The translations under genes and the position numbers were made by a program. Below, piece after piece: positions 1 through 11,972 of a stretch of DNA of 64,000 bases (position 1 is its first letter; each line of letters starts with the position of its first letter). The notes under the pieces are model-generated. The model did no database searches, had not been told where the DNA came from, and saw only the letters and a program-made list of their open reading frames with translations. Source of the stretch: Denticeps clupeoides. Lineage: Eukaryota > Chordata > Actinopteri > Clupeiformes > Denticipitidae. Location of the stretch: positions 32,322,764-32,386,763 of the forward strand of contig NC_041707.1 in the NCBI RefSeq assembly GCF_900700375.1. The letters are read 5' to 3'.

Positions 1-426
1 GGCTACTAGGCTACTACCACCCCAACGACCACTTCCATGAGCGCTTGCGGCCTCCACAGTCGCCTGTTCACCTAGCGCGTGTAACAGGCTTTATTGTGTG
101 GCGTTGTGTCTTGGTTTGGGGGTGTAATCGTTTCATTGTTTGAAAAGGGGGAACCTGGCTCTTATGAGCCCACGTGCATTTTAAGGAAGACACTGTTATC
201 CTCTGGTTAAAAAGACTCTCCCGCCCCTGCCTCTTCTCTTTTGCACTCGACATATGGGAGAGGGGAGTGCTGGCCAGATGCAGACAATTGCATGTGATTG
301 TATGGCCAAATGTTAGACCTGACTTGTTAGACACGGATGCAGGTCCCTGCTTAACCGGAGGAACTATTTCTTTGTTTTATTATCAGAATAAAACAGACTC
401 TGATCCCGAATGAACCATGTATATGG
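1..426. other. Intergenic DNA, no gene recognised
   Basis: No ORF here resembles a known protein. An AATAAA hexamer lies near 388, so this could be the 3' end of a transcript or of a repeat that begins outside the window, but I cannot assign it. Confidence 0.4.
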
Positions 427-614
427 TGGTAGTAGCCTAGTGGGTAACACACTCACCTATGAACCAGAAGACCCAGGTCCAAAGCCCGCTTAATACCATT
501 GTGTCCCTGAGCAAGACACTTAACCCTAAGTTGCTCCAGGGGGGGCTGTCCCTGTAACTACTGATTGTAAGTCGCTCTGCATAAGGGTGTCTGCTAAATG
601 CTGTAAACGTGTAA
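427..614 (+). mobile_element. SINE, family A (tRNA-derived head, 'gtaagtcgctctggataa' tail)
   Basis: The unit starts with a tRNA-like head (GTAGTAGCCTAGTGGGTAAC), passes a B-box-like segment, and ends in the conserved GTAAGTCGCTCTG...AAATGCTGTAAA tail. The same unit recurs at about 7385, 12915 (reverse), 39247, 58146 and 61425, which defines it as a repeat family. The tail is of the kind shared by teleost tRNA-SINEs and their LINE partners; the exact family name is not claimed. Confidence 0.85.
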
Positions 615-669
615 ACAAGTGGCCCAATGAGTGTAATATTGCGGAAATAAATGTAAAAGGAATAAGGAG

Positions 670-868
670 ACCGGTTCAAATTCCGATCCACCAAGGTGCC
701 ACTGAACAAAGCACCATGCCGACACACTGCTCCCCGGGCGCCTGTCATGGCTGCCCACTGCTTACTCAGGGTGATGGGTTAAATGCAGAGGACAAATTTC
801 ACTGTGTGCACCGTGTGCTGTGCTGCTGTGTATCACAAGTGACAATCACTTCACACTTCACTACGCTT
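670..868 (+). mobile_element. SINE, family B, 5'-truncated
   Basis: Matches the repeated family B body seen elsewhere in the window: 'gtgccactgagcaaagcacc', 'ctgctccccgggcgcctgtc', 'gtgatgggttaaatgcagag', and the terminal 'gacaatcacttcac'. The tRNA head is shortened. It follows the family A copy by about 55 bases. Confidence 0.85.
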
Positions 869-880
869 CAGATTCCAGGC

Positions 881-2177
881 CCTGAACTGCTTTTATTACT
901 GGTGACCCTAAGACAGTCATCACAGAAATTGTAATCTCCCACTATTAAGTAAAAAAAGCTAGGCTAATTAAAACATTTCAATTGATCTATGTTAGGCTAG
1001 TTTCTTTGTCTGACAGGTGATCATTAGTGATCATTATGTTAGCCCACAAAGTTTACTGGCATTTACATTGAGCAAAATGACCGCCAAGTACAAATTAAAT
1101 GAATCACGACGCATGCAAGCATAATGATGGGCCTTTTGTCTTGCGCGCCTGCAGAAATATTGAATTTGTTTTTCCATTCAGATGATGTTCCACTTGGGTC
1201 TTTTTCACAAGAAGAAAACATTAGGACCTATAACATCTTTTTTTATGAGACGGGGGAGGGTTTAGGCACTTGGGGGCTCATAGCTTCATAGCAGAATGTG
1301 CTATGGACCTCAAACTATTGAAAGAAACATGAAACAGGCGCTATATAGTCTATAGTGTAGCACTTTTAATAGTGAAAAGTGCATGTGCATTCTATGTCCC
1401 CTTAAAGCAAAACATCTGGACAAGTATAACATGTGGACAAGGCTTGGCTTTTAATGAAAAGTCCTGCCCAGATTCCCACAGGCCAAATCAATTTTTATTC
1501 CATACTTCTTGGGGAAGACTGAACGTTTATATATATATACATCTCTTTTAGAAATATATGTGCTTAAAAAGAGATCCCTGAAGATAAAAATGTACTCTGT
1601 CCTGTTTGCCAGTGACCTGGAAGTGTTGCAGAGAAAACATTCAGCCAGCGTTCCGCTCCGTCTGTGAGAGATGCCGCTGCTACGGCCTCAGGCCTGCAGG
1701 AACAAATATGCACCTGCCCTCTCCAACACACACACACACACACACATGGACGATTTGATGTGCTGCCTCTCTGCTGAAAGTGCTGGTCTTTGTCGAACAT
1801 GAACAGACGAGTTTCTCCTAAAAGGGTTCATTAACTGGGCACTCGTGTGCCAGGGCACAAGGTCGGCACAGATAAAACTGGGACATCCCTTTCCTCCACA
1901 GAGAAATATACAGCATGGTACTGATGAAATAAGAAGTAACACTATGACCCCCCCCCTAATATCAAGGAGGCCGCCCTTTTGTCACCAAAAAAAAATAAAA
2001 ATTAAAACGATTCATTTTGATCATTTGGAGGACAAGTCATCTCAAACCATTTTCGCAGTGTGACACAGTGCACTAGCCTGTTGGAAGCTGGCACGACAAT
2101 CGTTAATGATGGGGTGGTCAGCAAACAATGTGTAGAACCTGCATTATCACTGTTTGGCCATGAGCAGGCAGTGGAAC
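881..2177. other. Intergenic DNA with a short (CA)n tract
   Basis: No gene seen. A (CA)n tract lies at about 1728-1746. Small ORFs in this stretch have no recognisable similarity and no coding-like codon pattern. Confidence 0.5.
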
Positions 2178-2256
2178 CCAGGTGGCTCAGGATTTGAACC
2201 TGCAACCTTTCAATTTCGAGTCCACCTCCTTAACCACTAGGCCACTTGCGGCCCAA
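2178..2256 (-). mobile_element. SINE head fragment (tRNA-like, family B-related)
   Basis: Read on the minus strand it gives the head of family B: GTGGCCTAGTGGTTAAGGAG, a divergent middle, then a B-box-like GGTTCAAATCC. The body is absent. Confidence 0.6.
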
Positions 2257-2706
2257 AATTTCCACACAAGATCTTGCAAAATGTCAGTAGTATCGCAACG
2301 ATGGCTTCTCCTGCCGTCATTTTATAGCTGACTACTGCATATAGTGTTAAATGCAGTCAGATTGCCCATGTACCACCTCCAGTTTAAGTCGACCAGAATT
2401 AAAGCAGATATTTGATTCCGCTTACTGTAAATAATTATAATCGTAATAAACATTTTTTGGAGTTGTTTTTCCTCTCTCGTGTGTGTGCGTGTTTTCTCAT
2501 CACAGCTATTTTTAGGTGCCTGCTGTCGCGCGCTCCGTATCCTGCATTAGTCCACCGATGGCCCAGAGCGACTTTTGCCCCGATCACGTGAGCGCTTGAC
2601 GACAGTAAACTGTAAGTGTTAAAAATGGCCCGTCCCGTCCCGTGGCGTGGCGCGGCAGAATGCAGCTCCAGCGTCGTTGCTGATGCGAGGGAAGAGTTGG
2701 GGCATC

Positions 2707-3804
2707 ATGGCACTGGCGCAGGCGGACAACGCCTCGGTCTATTACGCGGGGGGCGTCCAGCTCCTCCAGCGCGAGGACAGCACCGTCATCCTGCCCGCCG
2801 CCCTGCTCCTGATCATGGGGACCGGCGTCCCCGCCAACCTCCTGCTGCTCGTCGTGCTCGTGCACGGCTTCCGAAGCGGGCTCGTGTCCGAGGCGCGCGC
2901 GCTCCTGGCCAACCTGTGCGTGACGGACCTGCTGCTCTTGACGGCGTGCGTCCCGGTGCGCGCGGTCACCTACCACGCCCGCACGTGGACGCTGGGGACC
3001 CTCGCGTGCAGAACAGCCGAGTGGTTCCAGCAGGGCTGCGTGGTGGCGAAGGCGCTGACCCTCGCGGCGGCCAGCCACGCGCAAGGGGACCCCGCTCGTC
3101 GCCAGGCCCCGGGCCCGCGAGGGGGGCGCGCCGCCTGCAAGCTGCTGCTGGCGTGGACGTTGTCCCTGCTGCTCCCCGTCCCGGAGCTGGCGTTCTCCGA
3201 GCTGCGCATGCGCGGGGACTTGGCCGTGTGCGTGAGCGAGGTGCCGCGGACGGCGCTCGGCTTCACGTCGGTGTTCAGCAAACTTCTCCCCCTCGCGGCT
3301 TACGTCGTCCCGGCGGTCTTCGCGTGCGCGTGCTGCCTGAGGACCATCGCGCGCAGCGAACCCAGGACGTCGGAGACGGCGGAGCGTCAGAGACGCGCGC
3401 TGACGCTGCTGGCGCTCACGGCCGTGCAGACGCTGCTGCTCCTGCCCCACTGGGGGTCGTGGGCGTGGGCGCAGCACAGCTCCGGCGGGCGCTCCAGGCC
3501 GCCGGCGGCCCTCCTCGTCTTCGCGCAGGTGTGCGTCTACTTCGGCAGCGCGGCCTCTCCGGCCCTGCTGCTGACCGCCCACGCGTCCCTGCGGGACGGC
3601 CTGGCCCGCGTGTGCGGGGTCGCCGCGAAGCCGGCGACTGTCCCGGACGCGCGGCCGGAGATACGGGTGACGCGCGTGGACGAGTTCGGCCGGAGCCTCC
3701 CGGAACTGGAGCACTTCTGGACCGCGCGCCGGGACACGCTGGTGGCCCAGGACAACGACCCGTTGCCGTGGGAACGAGTGGGCGAGAGCGCAGCCGAGCT
3801 GTGA
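2707..3804 (+). CDS. gpr151: GPR151 orphan G-protein-coupled receptor
   Basis: Single-exon seven-helix receptor of 365 residues (human about 419). The tail is diagnostic: L-P-E-L-E-H-F-W, then Q-D-N-D-P-L-P-W-E near the stop, matching the conserved GPR151 C-terminus, and 'AEWFQQGC..AKALT' matches TM3. GPR151 is expressed in habenular neurons and sits at axons and synapses; the ligand is unsettled. I chose the ATG at 2707, because the residues after it (ADNAS, then YYAGG) align with the human N-terminus; an upstream in-frame ATG at 2647 would add 20 residues. The TM3-TM4 link is about two residues shorter than in human and has no DRY motif, as in other GPR151. The gene is extremely GC-rich, which creates long spurious ORFs in the other frames. 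Confidence 0.93.
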   Translation: MALAQADNASVYYAGGVQLLQREDSTVILPAALLLIMGTGVPANLLLLVVLVHGFRSGLVSEARALLANLCVTDLLLLTACVPVRAVTYHARTWTLGTLACRTAEWFQQGCVVAKALTLAAASHAQGDPARRQAPGPRGGRAACKLLLAWTLSLLLPVPELAFSELRMRGDLAVCVSEVPRTALGFTSVFSKLLPLAAYVVPAVFACACCLRTIARSEPRTSETAERQRRALTLLALTAVQTLLLLPHWGSWAWAQHSSGGRSRPPAALLVFAQVCVYFGSAASPALLLTAHASLRDGLARVCGVAAKPATVPDARPEIRVTRVDEFGRSLPELEHFWTARRDTLVAQDNDPLPWERVGESAAEL

Positions 3805-5701
3805 CGTTTGTATATCTATTTACTTTTCTGTCGTTGTTATTCCACGACGACAACGAACCGACTGGTAATTTGCTGTCATGTATTAATATATGTAAAAAAA
3901 AAGGAAGAATGTTCACAGATGGATGCATTTATAACTGTATACCTGGTACCTGGAAGTCTGGACACGCCTGCTTATTGCATTTTTGCATCATAGAACAAAA
4001 CTGAAGGAAAATATCACACATGTAGTTATATCATAAACAAACACACACTTCTGCATTTCAAAAACAATCTTTAATACATGAAAAGCCAATCATCCTCCCC
4101 TCTGACCGCCATAATATATTATTCACACATTCCGAAGACTGTCGGAATTACCATGTTCTTATTCTCACACTTTGTTTGGTTTGTCCGGACAAGGACAAAG
4201 ATTATGAATCACCCCAAATCAAAGAAATCATGTTCAACTGCAATAAGTGTGCTGTTACTAAGGTCTGAGGAGTGTGATACGTGATCATCAGAATACATTT
4301 TTAATATTTGTTTTACCAGGCATTGTAAGTGAATAAAGGTTTATAACATTAGATATAAAATTCACTCCCCAGTGCTTTACCATAAAGTGTCCCTTTGCAG
4401 ACTGTCCATAAATATATATATTTAAGCATTGTGTAAACTGTTTTTATAACATGTTTGTAACATTTGTAAATGATTGATATTGCATATGCACAGCCAGCTA
4501 TATAAGGTTTACTGCATTATACCCTAGTAATATCGACAAATGAGTGGTTTGAATTTCGTGTAGCTTAAATTGCTATTAAAATATTTTAATATTTTATACA
4601 CGTTGAGTACTGCATCCTTCCAGAGCCACTAATTACATAAAGACTTAGCCACCCTGCAGTAATATGTGATAAATGGGACTGTGGCATTGCCGCAGTGCAT
4701 CAACCCTTTGACCTTGATTTAAGTCGCATGTAAATCTGCACAATATTGTTTTATTGACACGTGATATTATCAAAGTAAAGGTTACTTCTCTCGCACTGAT
4801 GGAGGCACATGCTAATTGTAAAATATCAGGTCCAAATCTATTTGACTAGGCTAGTAAAAGAGGTTCATCCACTTCCAGAATAAAACGTTCACTGTCTTGC
4901 TTTTTTTTTTTGACCTTCTGAGCACACACCGAAGGTGTATCGCTCATGCTAAAATATCTTGCACACAGGCCTCGCTGCCTGTCTCATCTACTCCCATCCC
5001 CTCGCCTCAATTCAGCCACTCTGGATGACAACGTCAAGACCAGTTTCGCTCCAGACACGCAACACTACCTAATCCCACACAGAAACACACACACAAGTGA
5101 AGACTAGTCAGGCTGTAGGCAGCACTATGCTTTAAGCATATACAGTTTATAGTGAGAAAAAAGTCCACATCTGTATTGGGCTGGGTAAGAAACATGTTCA
5201 TTAAAAAATGAACTACATTAAAGGTAATATATTAGTAATTTGAGGTTCTCTAATTTTTATAAAAAAAAAAAAAAAAGGTCATTCTTATTAATATATTACA
5301 TGCAAAGGATTCAGGGTGGGGGTTCACTCACAGCTTTACTAAAATAGTAAAAAACAAGACCCCTCCAGCACGCATGCTTCAGTGTGCTGTAGGGAATACA
5401 TTTACAATCCAATTTAGTTTTGTAAGCATCAAGAGGTCAAGTCAAGCGGCAGAACACACACACAGAGGATTACCCTCCCACTCAGGCATGAGTGCACACA
5501 CTGGCACTCGTGTATGTACCGTACAGTGCAAAGAGACAACTATTTCCAAAATTACATGCAAATTTATAACAAACAAAAAAAACATGACACATGTAATATT
5601 CGTAATTGTAAAATTATGATAATAATCGGATTACAATTTGAAAGTGAAACATCACTGAATGAATGCGATCATGGGTAAATACAGTACTTCTAAGGTACTG
5701 G
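3805..5701. other. GPR151 3' UTR and intergenic DNA
   Basis: AT-rich DNA follows the stop codon. The first good polyadenylation hexamer is AATAAA at 4332-4337, which would give a 3' UTR of about 550 bases. Beyond that I see poly-A and poly-T tracts but no gene. Confidence 0.5.
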
Positions 5702-5936
5702 AGGGGCAGTGGTGGCCTAGTGGGTAAGGATGTGGAATAATAAATGAAAGGTTGCGGCTTTAACCAAAAAGTTGCATGTTCAAATCATGAACCGAATCCT
5801 CAATCCCGAGCTGAGGTGCCATTCACTGCTCACTAAAGGTGATGGGTTAAATACAGAGGACACATTTTGTTGTGTGCACCGTGTTCTGTGCTTGTTGTGT
5901 ATCACAATGACAAAAACAATAATTTTTTACATTTCA
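5702..5936 (+). mobile_element. SINE, family B, near full length
   Basis: Begins GGGGCAGTGGTGGCCTAGTG, followed by the tRNA-like head and the family body ('gtgatgggttaaatacagag'), ending near a 'tgacaaaaacaat' tail. More diverged than most copies here. Confidence 0.8.
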
Positions 5937-6177
5937 CAATGGACTATGTATGTGGGAGGTGTGTTTTAAAGTAGCAGTAGCTGGAGGCTCTGCAATGAAA
6001 AACAGAGGATGTGTGTGTGTGTGTGTGTGCATGCATTTGTTGATGCACTCATGTGAATATGCCCTAGTTTCACTGTTACTCACTCCACTTTGTGCATTAA
6101 ATTAAATTCCTTATTTTCAAGAAAAATAACACAATGTCGTCTTTACCTCTTTTACAGTTTGTGTCATCCTTTCAGAG

Positions 6178-6440
6178 CTACAGTGGATATAAAAAAGTGT
6201 GCACCCTGTTAAAATGGCAGGTTTGTTTGAGCTAAAAACTATACAATTCAATTTCAGTACAAAAAATATGTTTGCATAAGTGTGCATGCCATTAATCTAA
6301 TACTTTACTGAAGCACTTTGTAATGTCAGCTATCACTTTCTAAGAGTGAGTGTCAGAACACCAGAAAAACAAGTACTCAACGTGCTATTTGATACCTTTT
6401 ATGTATTTGTGGTGTTTGTAACAAATTTTATTCATGAGCT
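6178..6440. mobile_element. Tc1/mariner-like relic
   Basis: Starts with 'gtgcaccctgttaaaatggc', a terminal sequence I recognise from a widespread fish Tc1-type element. The rest is degraded and has no transposase reading frame. A (TG)n tract at about 6009-6028 lies just before it. Confidence 0.4.
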
Positions 6441-7384
6441 TAGTCCTTGATAAAGAAATATTTTTGAACATATTTTCCAGATATTTTTTTATTTAGAATG
6501 TATTATTACTATAATAATTTTATTTGTCAATGGCTATTGAGTTTAATAGTTAAACAGAAGACACTGAGGTACCCAAGAGCAAAGTATCATCCACACACAC
6601 TGATCCGCTTCACTGGGCAAAATAGCACACAACCTCTGTCGCTCTGCAAGCTGCTGTCTCCTCGGTTGAGCCCAGCACCGCTGCAACCAACACGAAGCCC
6701 AGCACACCCACATCGGGAATGAAATTCCAAAATATGTAGGTGCTCATTTAAGTTAGTGTTTTCCAGGCTGCTTGTGTGTTGTAAGTTCCTGTGAGCTTTA
6801 AATGAAAATGATCTTACCCCATCCTGTTCTCCTGACCCCACACCAGAAGATACAGGTGTATTATAGTTTCACTGATGGCAAGTGATACATATTTCACAGG
6901 CATTTAATATAGCATCATATGAAGAAAATGTTTTAGAAAAAATAAAACTACAGAGAAATTAAAGTGATTTATCATTACACATTAGTGGGATATTTTAGAT
7001 TATTTAAAAAATAACTCTATAAGGTGTCATCATATTACTGTGACAGTTTAAATAAACCTCATTGTTAAATATTTTTACACATTTTATTGAATTTTCTTAA
7101 ACAGAAATAAAATGAAGTCTTTAAGTATAAAATTGACACTCATCGTTTTTACTGTGTAGAAATGGTCGCTCAGAGACTGACAACTCGGATTGCCCGATCT
7201 GGAATTTGGTCCTGTATGATGTTGTAAAGGGGATTGTTACCTCCCCTTTCTCATGCTTTGCCTGCCCAGAGAATTTTGCACCCCTCCCTTAATCAATTTG
7301 CTCCACCAACAGTCATGTCTTGCAAACGATCGAAGCATTGTAGCGGCTCGGTGCTTAGATGAAAAAATCTACAGGCACAGAAAC
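6441..7384. other. AT-rich intergenic DNA
   Basis: No gene or clear repeat recognised. Confidence 0.4.
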
Positions 7385-7570
7385 GGAGCGGGTGGTAGTA
7401 GCCTAGTGGGTAACACACTCCACTATGAACCAGAAGACCCGGGTTCGAATCCCACTTACTACCATTGTGTCCCTGAGCAAGACACTTAACCCTGCGTGTC
7501 ACCAGGGGGACTGTCCCTGTAACTACTCTGGATAAGGGCGTCTGATAAATGCTGTAAATGTAAATGTAAT
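7385..7570 (+). mobile_element. SINE, family A
   Basis: Full-length copy: head GGTAGTAGCCTAGTGGGTAA, a good B box (GGTTCGAATCCC), 'gtgtccctgagcaagacac', and the tail ending in AAATGCTGTAAATGTAAATG. This is among the best preserved copies in the window. Confidence 0.9.
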
Positions 7571-7887
7571 TGTGTGACTTGCTCAAAGTGGCTGTAATTC
7601 TGCACCATGGCTGAATTTTGGAAAAAGATTTCAGACTTCACTAAAGACCTGTATTAACGCAAAAAGCAAAAAATAAATAAAATCAGCATGTCATGGGACC
7701 TTTAATTTTTCCCGTGATGCTAGCTTTTGCTTTGCATGCTGCAAATTTAGCAATTCCAAAAACAGCTCTAGAAAAAGATGGTGGTTTCCACAAACACAGG
7801 TCAAGTAACCACAGAGCCATGTCTGCATGGCAGGAATATCAGCACCGGGCAGAGACGGGTGAAAGTTAATCAACTACTGGGTCAAAC

Positions 7888-7984
7888 AGCAGGGATAACT
7901 CAAACATGATCCAGCAGGGATAACTCAAACATGATCCAGCAGGGATAACTCAAACATGATCCATCAGGGATAACTCAAACATGC
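7888..7984. repeat. 25-bp tandem repeat, about four units
   Basis: The unit 'cagcagggataactcaaaca' plus 'tgatc' is repeated about four times with almost no divergence. It abuts the truncated end of the LTR fragment at 7985-8306. Confidence 0.9.
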
Positions 7985-8306
7985 ACAAAAGTTAACAAAA
8001 AGGGCACATACAGCTAACAGGCTAACAACAAAGGGTCTATCACACAAAGCAACAAGACATACGAATGAGATCCCCAACGGAGCTCCTTGCAGATCTATGT
8101 GGACCCTGGGGAACCTCCCAAAAGAGTAAGGGCCTAGCAGACCCTGGGGACCTCCCAAACACCATCCGAAGTCTCTTTATATAGGTGGTGGTGACCAATA
8201 TGCACATGGTAGGTGGAGCTGGTAGGTTTCAACTCCTCCCACAAAGTCCACCTAAAAGAGACCAGACACACAGAACACATGGGAGCATGCGTCCAGGGAC
8301 ATAACA
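7985..8306 (-). mobile_element. LTR fragment (fossil), same family as 48757-49358
   Basis: On the minus strand it begins TGTTATGTCCCTGGACG and carries a TATATAAAGAG promoter-like motif. A second copy of the same sequence lies at 48757-49358 on the plus strand, begins TGTTACGTCCCTGG and ends CTAACA. The TG...CA ends, TATA box and downstream AATAAA of that copy suggest a solo LTR. This copy is truncated at the tandem repeat. No internal genes are seen. Confidence 0.6.
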
Positions 8307-8433
8307 ACTCGCAATCTGGTCTTGTAGATAATATCGAGGTTAAACATTGGAAAGTGATATCCAATAGCCTCCCTAATGACTGCAATGAACCACATTTCTG
8401 CTCTTGATCTCTAATATTGTACACATTTGACAC

Positions 8434-8622
8434 GTGATTTTCATTGTGAAACAATGCAGCACATGCAGCACACGGTGACACAACGAAATGTGTGTCTTTT
8501 CATTTAACCATCACCCTTAGTGAGCAGTGGGCAGCCATGACAGGCACCCAGGGAGCAGTGTGTGGGGACAATGCTTTGCTCAGTGGCACCAGTGGACCGG
8601 GATTCGAACCTCTGAGAATGTG
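8434..8622 (-). mobile_element. SINE, family B
   Basis: Reverse-oriented body ('agtgagcagtgggcagccat', 'ttgctcagtggcacc', 'gggattcgaacc'). The head is cut short and is followed by an ATT-rich stretch. Confidence 0.8.
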
Positions 8623-9888
8623 CTTCTGCTTGAGAATATGTTATTATTATTATTTTATTATTTGACCCCCCCTCCCACCCCCACATGATGTTCTGATCAC
8701 ACCTATGCTGCAAACGACAGAAAAGTCGCTAATAATAATTCATTCATTAATTCACATGCCCAACCTAGAGCTGTTATCAGGCCTTAAAGAATAGGCCCAA
8801 CAAGCATAGCTTTTTAAAAGCATTTTTTACTGCCCGACATTATTATATCAGCATGCCTTGTGTGTTACATTATGCATTTTTTTACAGGGTCAATATTTAT
8901 TCCAATCATCCAGCTTTGCTCCTGTTGCTGGAGGCTAGCCTCTGTTACTCCTTATCAACATCCATCATTTTTCTTGCGCTTATCGAAATGAATCTCCTGA
9001 CGCTCATTTACAGAGTAAGGCCGAGCCCATGTAAAATGATCAAGCTTCAGGATGTACATTGTGGAACATGTGCACATGCTCCTTCTCTGCCAGGAGCCTC
9101 TGCTGCTTGTGTTTTAGCGCGATCTGCTGGCCGCATGACCTGGTCATGACATAATAAATTAACATTATGAAAGAAAACCTGTTTCATCAGATTGATATTC
9201 AAAAAGTAATAAACTATTTTTTGTTGATTCAATGTTTCCTGAACATTTTGCCTCTACCATTTTGCTCTAAATAAATTCAGCGTATCTTTTTCAATTCTAA
9301 TAAGTCCACAGTAAAAGATTCAAGTAATATTTTTTTAGTAAATAATATTCAGCATGCTCAAATTCAACTCGTCAGGGTCAGAAATTAAGTGTAATTATCC
9401 AGCCAATCGAGTTACGCTCTGACATGAGTCAACAGGATCAGCAGCTGCTGTGGAAGACTGGACGTCCTCAGTTACCTCAGGAAGTACATCCTCTGCTGGA
9501 GATGTTGGTCTCTCTCTGACAGAGCAGATTATGCACATCCAAACTAGTCCACAAACAGGAACGTGTTATGAGTTCATGGAGGATCAAGGTGTTGCAGGAT
9601 ATAAGGCAGCACACTATTCACAGGCCTGTTTGCCGAGTAGGCAAACTACAGGGTGTCCAGCTCGTGACCTGTAATTATCCCATTATTGTTCAGATGGGCT
9701 AAAACCAGGCGTTTGATCGATTTCATTAACAAAGATGTCAAGGTGACTGGTCATTCAGGCCTGTGACATTGGTTTCTTGGGAACCACGATGATAGTTTTC
9801 TGGTTCATATTCCACCCCACTTACAAAACAATCAAGTCTTCACTGGTATTTCCACCACGTACCAGTTGTTGTGGGGCATTCTGGGGCA
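8623..9888. other. Intergenic DNA, nothing recognised
   Basis: Several short ORFs, none similar to a known protein and none with supporting splice or promoter structure. Confidence 0.4.
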
Positions 9889-10122
9889 GTGGTGGCCTAG
9901 CAGTTAAGGAAGCGGCCCCATAATCAGAAGGTTGCCGGTTTGAATCCTGATCTGCCAAGGTGCCACTGAGCAAAAAAAAAAAACGTCCCCACACACTGCT
10001 CCCCGGGATGTCATGGCTGCCCACTGCTCACCAAGGTTAAAAGCAGAGGACACATTTCGTTGTGGGCACTTGTGCTGTGCTGCGGTGTTTCACAATGACA
10101 ATCACTTCACTTTCCAAAAAGT
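9889..10122 (+). mobile_element. SINE, family B, near full length
   Basis: Begins GGGGCAGTGGTGGCCTAGCA; head with GGTTTGAATCC B box; body and the terminal 'gacaatcacttcacttt'. A poly-A run interrupts it. Confidence 0.85.
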
Positions 10123-10444
10123 GAAGCTGCTTCACCAATGCTGCAAACAAAAAGGACATACATGAAGCACCTCTCATTACAACTCTCCTCCTCTAAGTTC
10201 ACCGCACCCATAAGTGGGTGAGCTCATTATGAAACGTGGCTGTCCAACAGGGTGAATCTAACAATTCATATATAAACATATACACATACATATTCAGAAT
10301 TCATTATTGGATAACCCACAACACATACATACATATATGTTGTCACCCAGAATTTATAACCCAAACTATACAGAGAAGACTTACAGATTAACAAAATAAA
10401 CACAGCAGACAAACACTCAACCCCCTAAATGAAACACACTTTTG

Positions 10445-10575
10445 CTCCACGGGCGCCTGCCATGGCTGCCCACTGCTCACCAAGGGTGATGCTTAAAAGC
10501 AGAGGACACATTTTGTTGTATTACTGTGTGCTGTGCTGCAGTGTAGCACAATGAGAATCACTTCAGTTTCTTTCT
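10445..10575 (+). mobile_element. SINE, family B, 3' part only
   Basis: Body from 'ctccacgggcgcctgccatg' through 'gcagaggacacatt' to the terminal 'gagaatcacttcag'. No head. Confidence 0.75.
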
Positions 10576-11596
10576 TCTTTTACACAACTGATGTTTTTCT
10601 GTGGAAATGTTCACCAAAAAAATACCAGAAGGAATCTCTACCCCCACTCAAGTCAAAATACAGATTTTTAATATCATAATACAGGAAGCAATCAAATTTG
10701 ATGAGTAACATTAAGATGTTTTTCTTCGGATGCCTTTGTTGCAATTTTACTTACTTTAACTTTATATTTTTGAAACAGATAACAGTGATAATGAAGATGA
10801 CAGAAGAAGTTTCTCTGGGTCACCAGGGAAAACGTCACTCAGATGGCTCTCTACTACATCCTGCATGGCTATACATCCCTCCACCAGATTGTGAAATTCA
10901 GACTCCATACCAGTATTTCTTTATACAACGAGCAACATGGGAGGTGTCGACTTGCTGTATTCACTGATTACTTTATGCCACCACAATCTTGTTTTTCATT
11001 TAATTGATATATGGCACTGGTGGCAGGTTGGCTCATCTTCAGCCTGGATTGTGTTAGAATGAGCACAAGCGCCTTTGTGCCTTCAAATCTCAGATTGTAC
11101 AGTCTGTGTAAAGTCAAAGATGCCAGGAAGAAATTATGAACCAGTGGTGGGAATTCTGAACAATTAGAGGAGGAGTAAGCAAGGGCCGACGGCTCCCATT
11201 CCAAGCCAAGATGTCCACATGACCAATACTTCACACTGGCCAATAATGTTTCACAAGAAGGGAAGGTGCAGGGTTCCTGGGTGCACAAGAATACCCAAAG
11301 TTGTATGCAAAATTTGAATGTACACCTTTTATTTCACAGCAGAGAATAACTGTTTTTAAAGTTTCACACAAAGTAAAATCTGTTCATAACATATTATGCA
11401 CTACAAGAATAGTCTTGAAATAAGTGGAACTGTAGCTATGTTGTTTGTTCCCTTTTTACGTACTTATTTTTTAAATAATATTTACTGATTGTACATCACA
11501 TTTTGAATGTAATCTCATGAGCTTTGAGTTGAAAATTCTCAGTGATTTGAAAAAAATTATGGGGAGGGTTGATGCAGGAAATGGTGTTTGATCATT
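10576..11596. other. Intergenic DNA, nothing firmly recognised
   Basis: A short acidic reading frame follows an AG at about 10780, but it stops after about 38 codons and has no partner exon that I can find, so it is not called as a gene. Confidence 0.35.
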
Positions 11597-11597
11597 T

Positions 11598-11972
11598 TTA
11601 TTTCAAGCCATCAATGTATGTGCAGTAGAGTGCTAATATTTTGAGTGATGCCAAGGTTTCTGGACTGAACATAGTATATAAATTCATTTCATGGTGCAGC
11701 CTACTGAGAAAACTGGCTGAAAAGCATCGATTTGTTTTTGCACCTGGGCTTCCTTGTCTGTAAATTGGGATGCTTGTAATCTTAGAATCAGTCATGGAAC
11801 CTCTGCAGGTGGTGGTGTCACTGTGATGCATCCGTGGAGTTGTGAAGATGTTGGGAAACATGGCGGTGCTGACACTGAAGCGCCCCCCTGCGATGTTGGG
11901 TGTTGGTGGGTTCCATGGTCTGTACGTGCCAAGAGAGTGAGGCCACTTCAAACTGTAGTGCCTGCAGGCCAT
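11598..11972 (-). CDS. Unrecognised small protein, 124 residues
   Basis: I do not recognise the product. Support for a real gene: the ATG has a strong Kozak context (A at -3, G at +4); an in-frame stop lies just upstream, so the ATG is the true start of the frame if unspliced; third codon positions are rich in C over the first ~95 codons; and an AATAAA hexamer (minus strand, 11597-11602) overlaps the stop codon. The protein is basic and rich in Pro, Ser and Thr (e.g. YRPWNPPTPN, IPIYRQGSPG), with no signal peptide or membrane helix. Two X-box-like motifs lie about 230-270 bases upstream, which suggests a ciliary or sperm gene, but that is inference. It could also be a terminal exon of a longer gene, or chance. 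Confidence 0.42.
   Translation of the reverse strand: MACRHYSLKWPHSLGTYRPWNPPTPNIAGGRFSVSTAMFPNIFTTPRMHHSDTTTCRGSMTDSKITSIPIYRQGSPGAKTNRCFSASFLSRLHHEMNLYTMFSPETLASLKILALYCTYIDGLK

Noticed and set aside
2584-3714. 376-codon minus-strand ORF (and a 462-codon plus-strand ORF in another frame) over GPR151
   Set aside because: Shadows caused by very high GC content; the translations are Arg/Pro-rich with no domain, whereas the 2707-3804 frame matches GPR151 to its last residues.
7888-7984. Possible CRISPR-like array
   Set aside because: The units are contiguous with no variable spacers; this is a vertebrate minisatellite.
10767-10885. Short acidic reading frame after an AG (DNSDNEDDRRSFSGS...)
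   Set aside because: Stops after about 38 codons with no donor or partner exon.
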